A stretch of 64,000 bases of DNA from Hydractinia echinata (lineage: Eukaryota; Cnidaria; Hydrozoa; Anthoathecata; Hydractiniidae). The stretch is taken from assembly GCA_030067915.1 (NCBI GenBank), contig JASGCC010000640.1, positions 1-64,000 on the forward strand, given 5' to 3'. A program made the translations under genes and the position numbers. Every line of letters starts with the position of its first letter. Position 1 is the first letter of the stretch. This document shows positions 44,212 through 57,214 of this stretch, in pieces. Below the pieces are notes generated by a model that worked only from the letters and a program-made list of their open reading frames with translations, did not search any database and was not told the origin of the DNA.

Positions 44212-44602
44212 ACGGATATACATGTATTAGACATTATAGAATAGGACATATGTATTTAACCCACGAAAATGTTTATGCATCTAGTAATTATCCGGTAACA
44301 TGAATGATATGTTAGGACTCGTGTCCAGTAAGCGAAAAACAATTTGGATTTGCTATTTCTTTGATCAAGTGACATGGTGCAGAGAAGGTAGTTACTAGAA
44401 AGTAATTACTGCAAAAAACTTTTAATGAATCGGCATATGGAATGCCTAATTAGACTACGGCTATTCCATTAATTTTTATTTTGTTCGGCGTTATTATTCT
44501 TTGCTTCGCATAAAATGCATTTGGTTCTGATTAAACGCATTGAAAAAGGTTCGTTTGTTCAGCATCTGTGTGCAATAGCAACGGTAAGAAGCTGTCATAT
44601 AT

Positions 44603-44676
44603 CACCGCTGATGGGAGTCGAACCTACAACCTTTGAATTAGAAGTCCAACGCGCTAGTCCCTTGCGCCACAGCGGC
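44603..44676 (-). tRNA. tRNA-Arg (UCU)
   Basis: Full-length 74 nt with D loop AAGGGACTAG and T stem GTAGG. Preceding linker has the private GCTGTCATATATC. Confidence 0.82.
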
Positions 44677-45066
44677 ACGGATATACATGTATTAGACATT
44701 ATAGAATAGGACATATGTATTTAACCCACGAAAATGTTTATGCATCTAGTAATTATCCGGTAACATGAATGATATGTTAGGACTCGTGTCCAGTAAGCGA
44801 AAAACAATTTGGATTTGCTATTTCTTTGATCAAGTGACATGGTGCAGAGAAGGTAGTTACTAGAAAGTAATTACTGCAAAACAACTTTTAATGAATCGGC
44901 ATATGGAATGCCTAATTAGACTACGGCTATTCCATTACTTTTTATTTTGTTCTGCGTTATTATTCTTTGCTTCGCATAAAATGCATTTGGTTCTGATTAA
45001 ACGCATTGAAAAAGGTTCTTTGTTCACATCTGTGTGCAATAGCAAGTGTAAGAAACTGGCATAAAT

Positions 45067-45139
45067 CACCGCTGATGGGAGTCGAACCTACAACCTTTGA
45101 ATTAGAAGTCCAACGCGCTAGTCCTTGCGCCACAGCGGC
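45067..45139 (-). tRNA. tRNA-Arg (UCU), shortened D loop
   Basis: Same tRNA sequence as 43675. Confidence 0.75.
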
Positions 45140-45533
45140 ACGGATATACATGTATCAGACATTATAGAAATAGGACATATGTATTTAACCCACGAAAATG
45201 TTTATGCATCTAGTAATTATCCGGTAACATGAATGATATGTTAGGACTCGTGTCCAGTAAGCGAAAAACAATTTGGATTTGCTATTTCTTTGATCAAGTG
45301 ACATGGTGCAGAGAAGGTAGTTACTAGAAAGTAATTACTGCAAAACAACTTTTTAATGAATCGGCATATGGAATGCCTAATTAGACTACGGCTATTCCAT
45401 TAATTTTTATTTTGTTCGGCGTTATTATTCCTTGCTTCGCATAAAATGCATTTGGTTCTGATTAAACGCATTGAAAAAGGTTCGTTTGTTCAGCATCTGT
45501 GTGCAATAGCAACGGTAAGAAGCTGTCATATAT

Positions 45534-45607
45534 CACCGCTGATGGGAGTCGAACCTACAACCTTTGAATTAGAAGTCCAACGCGCTAGTCCTTTGCGCCA
45601 CAGCGGC
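45534..45607 (-). tRNA. tRNA-Arg (UCU)
   Basis: D loop AAAGGACTAG, T stem GTAGG. Same linker signature as 44603. Confidence 0.82.
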
Positions 45608-46046
45608 ACGGTTATACATGTATTAGACATTATAGAATAAGGACATATGTATTTAACCCACGAAAATGTTTATGCATCTAGTAATTATCCGGTAACATGA
45701 ATGATATGTTAGGACTCGTGTCCAGTAAGCAAAGAACAATATGTAGAGTAAAAGTTAAATACTTTGTCAATATCCGAATTGATGGCATATTTGCATATTT
45801 TTTTTCTTTGATCAAGTGTCATGGTGCAGAGAAGGTAGTTACTAGAAAGTAATTACTGCAAAAAAACCTTTTAATGAATCGGCATATGGATTGCCTAATT
45901 AGACTACGGCTATTCCATTACTTTTCATTTTGTTCTGCGTATTATTCTTTGCTCGCATAAAATGCATTGGTTTTAATTAAACGCATTGAAAAAGGTTCGT
46001 TTGTTCAGCATCTGTGTGCAATAGAAACGTAGGAAACTGCATAAAT

Positions 46047-46119
46047 CACCGCTGATGGGAGTCGAACCCACAACCTTTAATTAGAAGTCCAACGCGCTAG
46101 TCCATTGCGCCACAGCGGC
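46047..46119 (-). tRNA. tRNA-Arg (UCU), one base lost
   Basis: 73 nt: one base missing in the anticodon-stem 3' side (TTAAA). T arm is consensus. Confidence 0.65.
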
Positions 46120-46508
46120 GCAGATATACATGTATTAGACATTATAGAAATAGGACATATGTTTTAACCCAAGAAAATGTTTATGCATCTAGTAATCATC
46201 CGGTAACATGAATGATATGTTAGGACTCGTGTCCAGTAAGCGAAAAACAATTTGGCTTTGCTTTTCTTTGATCAAGTGTCATGGTGCAGAGAAGGTAGTT
46301 ACTAGAAAGTAATTACTGCAAAAAAACCTTTTAATGAATCGGCATATGGAATGCCTAATTAGACTACGGCTATTCCATTAATTTTTATTTTGTTCTGCGT
46401 TATTATTCTTTGCTTCGCATAAAATCATTTGGTTCTGATTAAACGCATTGAAAAAGGTTCTTTGTTCAATATCTGTGTGCAATAGCAAGGTAAGAAACTG
46501 GCATAAAT

Positions 46509-46580
46509 CACCGCTGATGGGAGTCGAACCACAACCTTTGAATTAGAAGTCCAACGCGCTAGTCCTTGCGCCACAGCGGC
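46509..46580 (-). tRNA. tRNA-Arg (UCU), two bases lost
   Basis: 72 nt: a C lost from the T stem and one D-loop base. Confidence 0.6.
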
Positions 46581-47013
46581 ACGGATATACATGTATAGAC
46601 ATTATAGAAATAGGACATATGTATTTAACCCAGAAAATGTTTATGCATCTAGTAATCATCCGGTAACATAAATGATATGTTAGGACTCGTGTCCAGTAAG
46701 CAAAAAACAATATGTGAGTAAAAGTTAAATACTTTGCAATATCGAATTGATGCTATTTGGTTTTGCTTTTTCTTTGATCAAGTGTCATGGTGCAGAGAAG
46801 GTAGTTACTAGAAAGTAATTACTGCAAAAAAACCTTTTAATGAATCGGCATATGGAATGCCTAATTAGACTACGGCTATTCCATTACTTTTTATTTTGTT
46901 CTGCGTTATTATTCTTTGCTTCGCATAAAATGCATTTGGTTCTGATTAACGCATTGAAAACGGTTTGCGTTCAGCATCTGTGTGCAATAGCAACGGTAAG
47001 AAACTGCATAAAT

Positions 47014-47087
47014 CACCGCTGATGGGAGTCGAACCCACAACCTTTGAATTAGAAGTCCAACGCGCTAGTCCATTGCGCCACAGCGGC
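47014..47087 (-). tRNA. tRNA-Arg (UCU), consensus
   Basis: Body identical to consensus, although the surrounding linker has several single-base losses. Confidence 0.9.
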
Positions 47088-47472
47088 AGATATACATGTA
47101 TTAGACATTACAGAAATAGGACACATGTATTTAACCAGAAAATGTTTATGCATCTAGTAATTATCCGGTAACATGAATGATATGTTAGGACTCGTGTCCA
47201 GTAAGCGAAAAACAATTTGGCTTTGCTTTTTCTTTGATCAAGTGTCATGGTGCAGAGAAGGTAGTTACTAGAAAGTAATTACTGCAAAAACACCTTTTAA
47301 TGAATCGGCATATGGAATGCCTAATTAGACTACGGCTATTCCATTAATTTTTATTTTGTTCGGCGTTATTATTCTTTGCTTCGCATAAAATGCATTTGGT
47401 TCTGATTAACGCATTGAAAAGGTTGCGTGTCAGCATCTGTGTGCAATAGCAACGGTAAGAAACTGCATAAAT

Positions 47473-47546
47473 CACCGCTGATGGGAGTCGAACCCACAAC
47501 CTTTGAATTAGAAGTCCAACGCGCTAGTCCATTGCGCCACAGCGGC
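47473..47546 (-). tRNA. tRNA-Arg (UCU), consensus
   Basis: Body identical to consensus. Confidence 0.91.
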
Positions 47547-47937
47547 ACAGATATACATGTATTAGACATTATAAAAGTAGGACATATGTATTTAACCCAC
47601 GAAAATGTTTATGCATCTAGTAATTATCCGGTAACATGAATGATATGTTAGGACTCGTGTCCAGTAAGCGAAAAACAATTTGGATTTGCTATTTCTTTGA
47701 TCAAGTGACATGGTGCAGAGAAGGTAGTTACTAGAAAGTAATTACTGCAAAACAACTTTTAATGAATCGGCATATGGAATGGCTAATTAGACTACGCCTA
47801 TTCCATTACTTTTTATTTTGTTCTGCGTTATTATTCTTTGCTTCGCATAAAATTCATTTGGTTCTCATTAAACGCATTGAAAAAGGTTCTTTGTTCACAT
47901 CTGTGTGCAATAGCAAGTGTAAGAAACTGGCATAAAT

Positions 47938-48010
47938 CACCGCTGATGGGAGTCGAACCTACAACCTTTGAATTAGAAGTCCAACGCGCTAGTCCTTGCG
48001 CCACAGCGGC
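47938..48010 (-). tRNA. tRNA-Arg (UCU), shortened D loop
   Basis: D loop AAGGACTAG, T stem GTAGG. The unit is a near copy of the one at 45067. Confidence 0.75.
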
Positions 48011-48401
48011 ACGGATATACATGTATCAGACATTATAGAAATAGGACATATGTATTTAACCCACGAAAATGTTTATGCATCTAGTAATTATCCGGTAACA
48101 TGAATGATATGTTAGGACTCGTGTCCAGTAAGCGAAAAACAATTTGGATTTGCTATTTCTTTGATCAAGTGACATGGTGCAGAGAAGGTAGTTACTAGAA
48201 AGTAATTACTGCAAAACAACTTTTAATGAATCGGCATATGGAATGCCTAATTAGACTACGGCTATTCCATTAATTTTTATTTTGTTCGGCGTTATTATTC
48301 TTTGCTTCGCATAAAATGCATTTGGTTCTGATTAAACGCATTGAAAAAGGTTCGTTTGTTCAGCATCTGTGTGCAATAGCAACGGTAAGAACTGCATATA
48401 T

Positions 48402-48474
48402 CACCGCTGATGGGAGTCGAACCTACAACCTTTGAATTAGAAGTCCAACGCGCTAGTCCTTGCGCCACAGCGGC
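48402..48474 (-). tRNA. tRNA-Arg (UCU), shortened D loop
   Basis: Same body as 47938. The linker has GAACTGCATATATC, a shortened form of the 44603 signature. Confidence 0.74.
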
Positions 48475-48865
48475 ACGGATATACATGTATCAGACATTAT
48501 AGAAATAGGAATATGTATTTAACCCACGAAAATGTTTATGCATCTAGTAATTATCCGGTAACATGAATGATATGTTAGGACTCGTGTCCAGTAAGCGAAA
48601 AACAATTTGGATTTGCTATTTCTTTGATCAAGTGACATGGTGCAGAGAAGGTAGTTACTAGAAAGTAATTACTGCAAAACAACTTTTAATGAATCGGCAT
48701 ATGGAATGCCTAATTAGACTACGGCTATTCCATTACTTTTTATTTTGTTCTGCGTTATTATTCTTTGCTTCGCATAAAATGCATTTGGTTCTGATTAAAC
48801 GCATTGAAAAAGGTTCTTTGTTCAGCATCTGTGTGCAATAGCAAGTGTAAGAAACTGGCATAAAT

Positions 48866-48937
48866 CACCGCTGATGGGAGTCGAACCACAACCTTTGAAT
48901 TAGAAGTCCAACGCGCTAGTCCTTGCGCCACAGCGGC
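48866..48937 (-). tRNA. tRNA-Arg (UCU), two bases lost
   Basis: 72 nt: one base from the T stem (CC for CCT) and one from the D loop. Confidence 0.6.
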
Positions 48938-49329
48938 ACGGATATACATGTATCAGACATTATAGAAATAGGAATATGTATTTAACCCACGAAAATGTTT
49001 ATGCATCTAGTAATTATCCGGTAACATGAATGATATGTTAGGACTCGTGTCCAGTAAGCGAAAACAATTTGGATTTGCTATTTCTTTGATCAAGTGACAT
49101 GGTGCAGAGAAGGTAGTTACTAGAAAGTAATTACTGCAAAACAACTTTTTAATGAATCGGCATATGGAATGCCTAATTAGACTACGGCTATTCCATTAAT
49201 TTTTATTTTGTTCGGCGTTATTATTCTTTGCTTCGCATAAAATGCATTTGGTTCTGATTAAACGCATTGAAAAAGGTTCGTTTGTTCAGCATCTGTGTGC
49301 AATAGCAACGGTAAGAAGCTGTCATATAT

Positions 49330-49403
49330 CACCGCTGATGGGAGTCGAACCTACAACCTTTGAATTAGAAGTCCAACGCGCTAGTCCTTTGCGCCACAGC
49401 GGC
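49330..49403 (-). tRNA. tRNA-Arg (UCU)
   Basis: Same body and linker signature as 45534, 3796 bp away. Confidence 0.82.
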
Positions 49404-49842
49404 ACGGTTATACATGTATTAGACATTATAGAATAAGGACATATGTATTTAACCCACGAAAATGTTTATGCATCTAGTAATTATCCGGTAACATGAATGA
49501 TATGTTAGGACTCGTGTCCAGTAAGCAAAGAACAATATGTAGAGTAAAAGTTAAATACTTTGTCAATATCCGAATTGATGGCATATTTGCATTTTTTTTC
49601 TTTGATCAAGTGTCATGGTGCAGAGAAGGTAGTTACTAGAAAGTAATTACTGCAAAAAAACCTTTTAATGAATCGGCATATGGATTGCCTAATTAGACTA
49701 CGGCTATTCCATTACTTTTCATTTTGTTCTGCGTTATTATTCTTTGCTACGCATAAAATGCATCTGGTTTTAATTAAACGCATTGAAAAAGGTTCGTTTG
49801 TTCAGCATCTGTGTGCAATAGAAACGTAGAAACTGGCATAAT

Positions 49843-49914
49843 CACCGCTGATGGGAGTCGAACCACAACCTTTGAATTAGAAGTCCAACGCGCTAGTCCT
49901 TGCGCCACAGCGGC
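49843..49914 (-). tRNA. tRNA-Arg (UCU), two bases lost
   Basis: 72 nt: losses in the CCC of the T stem and in the D loop. Confidence 0.6.
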
Positions 49915-50306
49915 ACGGATATACATGTATAGACTTTATAGAAATAGGACATATGTATTTAACCCAGAAAATGTTTATGCATCTAGTAATTATCCGGTAA
50001 CTTGAATGATATGTTAGGACTCGTGTCCAGTAAGCGAAAAACAATTTGGATTTGCTATTTCTTTGATCAAGTGACATGGTGCAGAGAAGGTAGTTACTAG
50101 AAAGTAATTACTGCAAAACAACTTTTTAATGAATCGGCATATGGAATGCCTAATTAGACTACGGCTATTCCATTAATTTTTATTTTGTTCGGCGTTATTA
50201 TTCTTTGCTTCGCATAAAATTCATTTGGTTCTCATTAAACGCATTGAAAAAGGTTCCTTTGTTCAATATCTGTGTGCAATAGCAAGTGTAAGAAACTGGC
50301 ATAAAT

Positions 50307-50380
50307 CACCGCTGATGGGAGTCGAACCTACAACCTTGGAAATAGAAGTCCAACGCGCTAGTCCCTTGCGCCACAGCGGC
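50307..50380 (-). tRNA. tRNA-Arg (UCU)
   Basis: Loop CTTCTAT with 3' stem TTCCA, T stem GTAGG, D loop AAGGGACTAG. Confidence 0.7.
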
Positions 50381-50774
50381 ATGGATATACATGTAGCAGA
50401 CATTATAGAAATAGGTCATATGTATTTAACCCACGAAAATGTTTATGCATCTAGTAATTATCCGGTAACATGAATGATATGTTAGGACTCGTGTCCAGTA
50501 AGCGAAAAACAATTTGGATTTGCTATTTCTTTGATCAAGTGACATGGTGCAGAGAAGGTAGTTACTAGAAAGTAATTACTGCAAAACAACTTTTTAATGA
50601 ATCGGCATATGGAATGCCTAATTAGACTACGGCTATTCCATTAATTTTTATTTTGTTCGGCGTTATTATTCTTTGCTTCGCATAAAATGCATTTGGTTCT
50701 GATTACACGCATTGAAAACGGTTTGCGTGTACAGCATCTGTGTGCAATAGCAACGGTAAGAAACTGACATAAAT

Positions 50775-50848
50775 CACCGCTGATGGGAGTCGAACCCACA
50801 ACCTTTGAATTAGAAGTCCAACGCGCTAGTCCATTGCGCCACAGCGGC
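50775..50848 (-). tRNA. tRNA-Arg (UCU), consensus
   Basis: Body identical to consensus. Confidence 0.92.
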
Positions 50849-51289
50849 ACAGATATACATGTATTAGACATTATAAAAGTAGGATATATGTATTTAACCC
50901 AAGAAAATGTTTATGCATCTAGCAATCATCTGGTAACATAAATGATATGTTAGGACTCGTGTCCAGTAAGCAAAACAATATGTAGAGTAAAAATTAAATA
51001 CTTTGTCAATATCCGAGTTGATGGCATATTTGGCTTTTTCTTTCTTTGATCAAGTGTCATGGTGCAGAGAAGGTAGTTACTAGAAAGTAATTACTGCAAA
51101 AAAACCTTTTAATGAATCGGCATATGGATTGCCTAATTAGACTACGGCTATTCCATTACTTTTCATTTTGTGTTGCGTTATTATTCTTTGCTACGCATAA
51201 AATGCATCTGGTTTTAATTAAACGCATTGAAAAAGGTTCGTTTGTTCAGCATCTGTGTGCAATAGAAATCGTAAGAAACTGGCATAAAT

Positions 51290-51363
51290 CACCGCTGATA
51301 GGAGTCGAACCCACAACCTTTGAATTAGAAGTCCAACGCGCTAGTCCATTGCGCCACAGCGGC
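51290..51363 (-). tRNA. tRNA-Arg (UCU)
   Basis: One change in the T stem 3' strand (CCTAT). Confidence 0.85.
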
Positions 51364-51804
51364 GCAGATATACATGTATTAACATTATAGAAATAGGACA
51401 TATGTTTTTAACCCAAGAAAATGTTTATGCATCTAGCAATCATCTGGTAACATAAATGATATGTTAGGACTCGTGTCCAGTAAGCAAAAAACAATATGTA
51501 GAGTAAAAGTTAAATACTTTGTCAATATGCAAATTGATGGCATATTTGTCTTTTTTTTCTTTGATCAAGTGTCACGGTGCAGAGAAGGTAGTTACTAGAA
51601 AGTAATTACTGCAAAAAAACCTTTTAATGAATCGGCATATGGATTGCCTAATTAGACTACGGCTATTCCATTACTTTTCATTTTGTTCTGCGTTATTATT
51701 CTTTGCTACGCATAAAATGCATCTGGTTTTAATTAAACGCATTGAAAAAGGTTACTTTGTTCAACATCTGTGTGCAATAGCAAGTGTAAGAAACTGGCAT
51801 AAAT

Positions 51805-51878
51805 CACCGCTGATGGGAGTCGAACGTACAACCTTTGAAATAGAAGTCCAACGCGCTAGTCCCTTGCGCCACAGCGGC
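51805..51878 (-). tRNA. tRNA-Arg (UCU)
   Basis: T stem GTACG, loop CTTCTAT, D loop AAGGGACTAG. Confidence 0.68.
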
Positions 51879-52272
51879 ACGGATATACATGTATCAGACA
51901 TTATAGAAATAGGACATATGTATTTAACCCACGAAAATGTTTATGCATCTAGTAATTATCCGGTAACTTGAATGATATGTTAGGACTCGTGTCCAGTAAG
52001 CGAAAAACAATTTGGATTTGCTATTTCTTTGATCAAGTGACATGGTGCAGAGAAGGTAGTTACTAGAAAGTAATTACTGCAAAACAACTTTTTAATGAAT
52101 CGGCATATGGAATGCCTAATTAGACTACGGCTATTCCATTAATTTTTATTTTGTTCGGCGTTATTATTCTTTGCTTCGCATAAAATTCATTTGGTTCTCA
52201 TTAAACGCATTGAAAAAGGTTCCTTTGTTCAATATCTGTGTGCAATAGCAAGTGTAAGAAACTGGCATAAAT

Positions 52273-52344
52273 CACCGCTGATGGGAGTCGAACCTACAAC
52301 CTTGGAATAGAAGTCCAACGCGCTAGTCCTTGCGCCACAGCGGC
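52273..52344 (-). tRNA. tRNA-Arg (UCU), two bases lost
   Basis: Counterpart of 50307, 1966 bp away, with one base lost at the anticodon loop/stem border and one in the D loop. Confidence 0.55.
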
Positions 52345-52733
52345 ATGGATATACATGTATAGACATTATAGAAATAGGTCATATGTATTTAACCCACGAA
52401 ATGTTTATGCATCTAGTAATTATCCGGTAACATGAATGATATGTTAGGACTCGTGTCCAGTAAGCGAAAAACAATTTGGATTTGCTATTTCTTTGATCAA
52501 GTGACATGGTGCAGAGAAGGTAGTTACTAGAAAGTAATTACTGCAAAACAACTTTTTAATGAATCGGCATATGGAATGCCTAATTAGACTACGGCTATTC
52601 CATTAATTTTTATTTTGTTCGGCGTTATTATTCTTTGCTTCGCATAAAATGCATTTGGTTCTGATTAACGCATTGAAAAGGTTTGCGTGTCAGCATCTGT
52701 GTGCAATAGCAACGGTAAGAAACTGACATAAAT

Positions 52734-52807
52734 CACCGCTGATGGGAGTCGAACCCACAACCTTTGAATTAGAAGTCCAACGCGCTAGTCCATTGCGCCA
52801 CAGCGGC
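52734..52807 (-). tRNA. tRNA-Arg (UCU), consensus
   Basis: Body identical to consensus. Counterpart of 50775. Confidence 0.91.
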
Positions 52808-53249
52808 ACAGATATACATGTATTAGACATTATAAAAGTAGGATATATGTATTTAACCCAAGAAAATGTTTATGCATCTAGCAATCATCTGGTAACATAA
52901 ATGATATGTTAGGACTCGTGTCCAGTAAGCAAAAAACAATATGTAGAGTAAAAGTTAAATACTTTGTCAATATCCGAATTGATGGCATATTTGGCTTTTT
53001 CTTTCTTTGATCAAGTTCATGGTGCAGAGAAGGTAGTTACTAGAAAGTAATTACTGCAAAAAAACCTTTTAATGAATCGGCATATGGATTGCCTAATTAG
53101 ACTACGGCTATTCCATTACTTTTCATTTTGTGTTGCGTTATTATTCTTTGCTACGCATAAAATGCATCTGGTTTTCATTAAACGCATTGAAAAAGGTTTG
53201 CGTGTACAGCATCTGTGTGCAATAGCAACGGTAAGAAACTGACATAAAT

Positions 53250-53323
53250 CACCGCTGATGGGAGTCGAACCCACAACCTTTGAATTAGAAGTCCAACGCG
53301 CTAGTCCATTGCGCCACATCGTC
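53250..53323 (-). tRNA. tRNA-Arg (UCU), 5' acceptor mutated
   Basis: 5' strand GACGATG leaves two mismatches in the acceptor stem. The rest is consensus. Confidence 0.68.
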
Positions 53324-53764
53324 GCAGATATACATGTATTAGACATTATAGAAATAGGACATATGTTTTTAACCCAAGAAAATGTTTATGCATCTAGCAA
53401 TCATCTGGTAACATAAATGATATGTTAGGACTCGTGTCCAGTAAGCAAAAAACAATATGTAGAGTAAAAGTTAAATACTTTGTCAATATGCAAATTGATG
53501 GCATATTTGCCTTTTTTTTCTTTGATCAAGTGTCATGGTGCAGAGAAGGTAGTTACTAGAAAGTAATTACTGCAAAAAAACCTTTTAATGAATCGGCATA
53601 TGGATTGCCTAATTAGACTACGGCTATTCCATTACTTTTCATTTTGTTCTGCGTTATTATTCTTTGCTACGCATAAAATGCATCTGGTTTTAATTAAACG
53701 CATTGAAAAAGTTCCTTTGTTCAACATCTGTGTGCAATAGCAAGTGTAAGAAACTGGCATAAAT

Positions 53765-53838
53765 CACCGCTGATGGGAGTCGAACCTACAACCTTTGAAT
53801 TAGAAGTCCAACGCGCTAGTCCCTTGCGCCACAGCGGC
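53765..53838 (-). tRNA. tRNA-Arg (UCU)
   Basis: T stem GTAGG, D loop AAGGGACTAG, otherwise consensus. Confidence 0.82.
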
Positions 53839-54232
53839 ACGGATATACATGTATCAGACATTATAGAAATAGGACATATGTATTTAACCCACGAAAATGT
53901 TTATGCATCTAGTAATTATCCGGTAACTTGAATGATATGTTTGGACTCGTGTCCAGTAAGCGAAAAACAATTTGGATTTGCTATTTCTTTGATCAAGTGA
54001 CATGGTGCAGAGAAGGTAGTTACTAGAAAGTAATTACTGCAAAACAACTTTTTAATGAATCGGCATATGGAATGCCTAATTAGACTACGGCTATTCCATT
54101 AATTTTTATTTTGTTCGGCGTTATTATTCTTTGCTTTGCATAAAATGCATTTGGTTCTGATTAAACGCATTGAAAAAGGTTCGTTTGTTCAGCATCTGTG
54201 TGCAATAGCAACGGTAAAAAGCTGCCATATAT

Positions 54233-54306
54233 CACCGCTGATGGGAGTCGAACCTACAACCTTTGAATTAGAAGTCCAACGCGCTAGTCCTTTGCGCCAC
54301 AGCGGC
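54233..54306 (-). tRNA. tRNA-Arg (UCU)
   Basis: Same body as 45534 and 49330. The linker signature is GCTGCCATATATC. Confidence 0.82.
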
Positions 54307-54700
54307 ACGGTTATACATGTATTAGACATTATAGAATAAGGACATATGTATTTAACCCACGAAAATGTTTATGCATCTGGTAATTATCCGGTAACATGAA
54401 TGATATGTTAGAGCTCGTGTCCAGTAAGCGAAAAAAAATTTGGCTTTGCTTTTTCTTTGATCAAGTGTCATGGTGCAGAGAAGGTAGTTACTAGAAAGTA
54501 TTTACTGCAAAAAAATCTTTTAATGAATCGGCATATGGAATGCCTAATTAGACTACGGCTATTCCATTACTTTTTATTTTGTTCTGCGTTATTATTCTTT
54601 GCTTCACATAAAATACATTTGGTTCTGATTAAACGCATTGAAAAAGGTTCGTTTGTTCAGCATCTGTGTGCAATAGCAACGGTAAGAAACTGCCATATAT

Positions 54701-54774
54701 CACCGCTTATGGGAGTCGAACCTACAACCTTTGAATTAGAAGTCCAACGCGCTAGTCCTTTGCGCCCCAGCGGC
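54701..54774 (-). tRNA. tRNA-Arg (UCU), D stem mismatch
   Basis: Reads GGGGCGCAAAGG at the acceptor/D junction. 3' acceptor begins AAGCGGT. Confidence 0.66.
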
Positions 54775-55167
54775 ACGGATATACATGTATGAAACATTCT
54801 AGAATAAGGACATGTGTATTTAACCACGAAAGTGTTTATGCATCTAGTAAATATCCGTTAACATGAATTATATGTTAGGACTCGTGTCCAGTAAGCGAAA
54901 AACAATTTCGCTTTGCATTTTCTTCGATCAAGTGTCTTGGTGCAGTGAAGGTAGTTACTAGAAAGTAATTACTGCAAAAAAACCTTTTAATGAATCGGCA
55001 TATGGAATGCCTAATTAGACTACGGCTATTCCACTATTTTTTATTTTGTTCTGCGTTATTATTCTTTGCTTCGCATAAAATGCAATTGGTTCTGATTAAA
55101 CGCATTGAAAAAGTTCGTTTGTTCAGCATCTGTGTGCAATAGCAAGGGTAAGAAACTGGCGCAAATT

Positions 55168-55191
55168 ACCGCTGATGGGACCGCTGATGGG
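55168..55191. repeat. 12-bp tandem duplication at a tRNA 3' end
   Basis: ACCGCTGATGGG is present twice in tandem, duplicating the 3' acceptor strand of the adjoining tRNA-Arg. Confidence 0.95.
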
Positions 55192-55247
55192 AGGAACCAC
55201 AACCTTGAATTAGAAGTTCACGCGCTAGTCCATTGCGCCACAGCGGC
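55179..55247 (-). pseudogene. tRNA-Arg pseudogene, T loop lost
   Basis: About 69 nt using the inner copy of the duplicated 3' end. The TTCGACT loop is replaced by TTCCTC and bases are missing from anticodon and T stems. Confidence 0.65.
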
Positions 55248-55688
55248 ACGGTTATACATGTATTACATTATAGAAATAGGACATATGTATTTAACCTAAG
55301 AAAATGTTTATGCATCTAACAATCATCCTGTAACATAAATGATATGTTAGGACTCGTGTCCAGTAAGCAAAAAACAATATGTAGAGTAAAGTTAAATACT
55401 TTGTCAATATCCGAATTGATGGCCTATTTGGCTTTGTTTGTTCTTTCATCAAGTGTCATGGTGCAGAGAAGGTAGTTACTAGAAAGTAATTACTGCAAAA
55501 AAACCTTTTAGTGAATCGGCATCTGGAATGCCTAATTAGACTACGGCCATTCCATTACTTTTTATTTTGTTCTGCGTTATTATTCTTTGCTTCGCGTAAA
55601 ATGCATTTGGGTCTGATTAGATGCATTCAAAAAGGTTCGTTTGTTCAGCATCTGTGTGCAATAGCAAGGGTAAGAAACTGGCATAAGT

Positions 55689-55761
55689 CACCGCTGATGG
55701 GAGTTGAACCCACAACCTTTGAATTAAAAGCCTGACGCGCAGGCCATTGCGCCACAGCGGC
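55689..55761 (-). tRNA. tRNA-Arg-derived copy with UUU anticodon
   Basis: Loop CTTTTAA gives anticodon TTT (would read AAA, Lys). D loop and anticodon-stem 5' side are rewritten (GGCCTGCGCGTCAGGC), so the anticodon stem no longer pairs well. T loop TTCAACT. Confidence 0.5.
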
Positions 55762-56155
55762 ACCGATATACATGTATTAGACATTATAGAAATAGGACAT
55801 GTGTATTTAACCACGAAAATGTTTATGCATCTAGTAAATATCCGGTAACATTAATGATATGTTAGGACTCGTGTTCACTAAGCGAAAAACAATTTGGCTT
55901 TGCTTTTTCTTTGATCAAGTGTCATGGTGCAGAGAAGGTAGTTACTAGAAAGTATTTACTGCAAAAAAATTTTTTTAATGAATCGGCATATGGAATGCCT
56001 AATTAGACTACGGCTATTCCATTACTTTTTATTTTGTTCTGCGTTATTTTTCTTTGCTTCACATATAATGCATTTGGTTCTGATTAAACGCATTGAAAAA
56101 GGATCGTTTGTTCAGCATCTGTGTGCAATAGCAACGGTAAGAAACTGCCATATAT

Positions 56156-56229
56156 CACCGCTTATGGGAGTCAAATCCACAACCTTTGAATTAGAAGTCC
56201 AACGCACTAGTCCATTGCGCCACAGCGGC
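56156..56229 (-). tRNA. tRNA-Arg (UCU)
   Basis: T loop TTTGACT, acceptor AAGCGGT on the 3' side, one D-stem change (GTGC). Confidence 0.64.
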
Positions 56230-56623
56230 ACGGTTATACATGTATTAGACATTATAGAAATAGGACATATGTATTTAACCTAAGAAAATGTTTAAGCATC
56301 TAGTAAATATCCGTTAACATGAATTATATGTTAGGACTCGTGTCCAGTAAACGAACAACAATTTCGCTTTGCATTTTCTTCGATCAAGTGTCATGGTGCA
56401 GTGAAGGTAGTTACTAGAAAGTAATTACTGCAAAAAAACCTTTTAATGAATCGGTATATGGAATGCCTAATTAGACTACGGCTATTCCATAATTTTTTAT
56501 TTTGTTCTGCATTATTATTCTTTGCTTCGCATAAAATGCATTTGGTTCTGATTAAACGCATTGAAAAAGGTTCGTTTGTTCAGCATCTGTGTGCAATAGC
56601 AACGGTAAGAAACTGCCATATAT

Positions 56624-56697
56624 CACCGCTGATGGGAGTCCAACCCACAACCTTTGAATTAGAAGTCCAACGCGCTAGTCCATTGCACCACAGCGGC
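56624..56697 (-). tRNA. tRNA-Arg (UCU)
   Basis: T loop TTGGACT and D stem GTGC differ from consensus. Confidence 0.66.
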
Positions 56698-57141
56698 ACG
56701 GTTACACATGTATTATACATTATAGAAATAGGACATATGTATTTGACCTAAGAAAATGTTTAAGCATCTAACAATCATCCTGTAACATGAATGATATGTT
56801 AGGACTAGTGTCCAGTAAGCAAAAAACAATATGTAGAGTAAAAGTTAAATACTTTGTCAATATCCGAATTGACGGCCTATTTGGCTTTGCTTTCTCTTTG
56901 ATCAAGTGTCATGGTGCAGAGAAGGTAGTTACTAGAAAGTAATTACTGCAAAAAAACCTTTTAGTGAATCGGCATATGGAATGCCTAATTAGACTACGGC
57001 CATTCCATTCCTTTTTATTTTGTTCTGCGTTATTATTCTTTGCTTCGCATAAAATGCATTTGTGTCTGATTAGACGCATTCAAAAAGGTTCGTTTGTTCA
57101 GCATCTGTGTGCAATAGCAAGGGTAAGAAACTGGCATAAGT

Positions 57142-57214
57142 CACCGCTGATGGGAGTTGAACCCACAACCTTTGAATTAGAAGCCTGACGCGTAGGCCAT
57201 TGCGCCACAGCGGC
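57142..57214 (-). tRNA. tRNA-Arg (UCU), divergent D/anticodon stem
   Basis: Anticodon TCT, but with the rewritten GGCCTACGCGTCAGGC segment that weakens the anticodon stem. Same subfamily as 55689, 59612 and 61521. Confidence 0.58.
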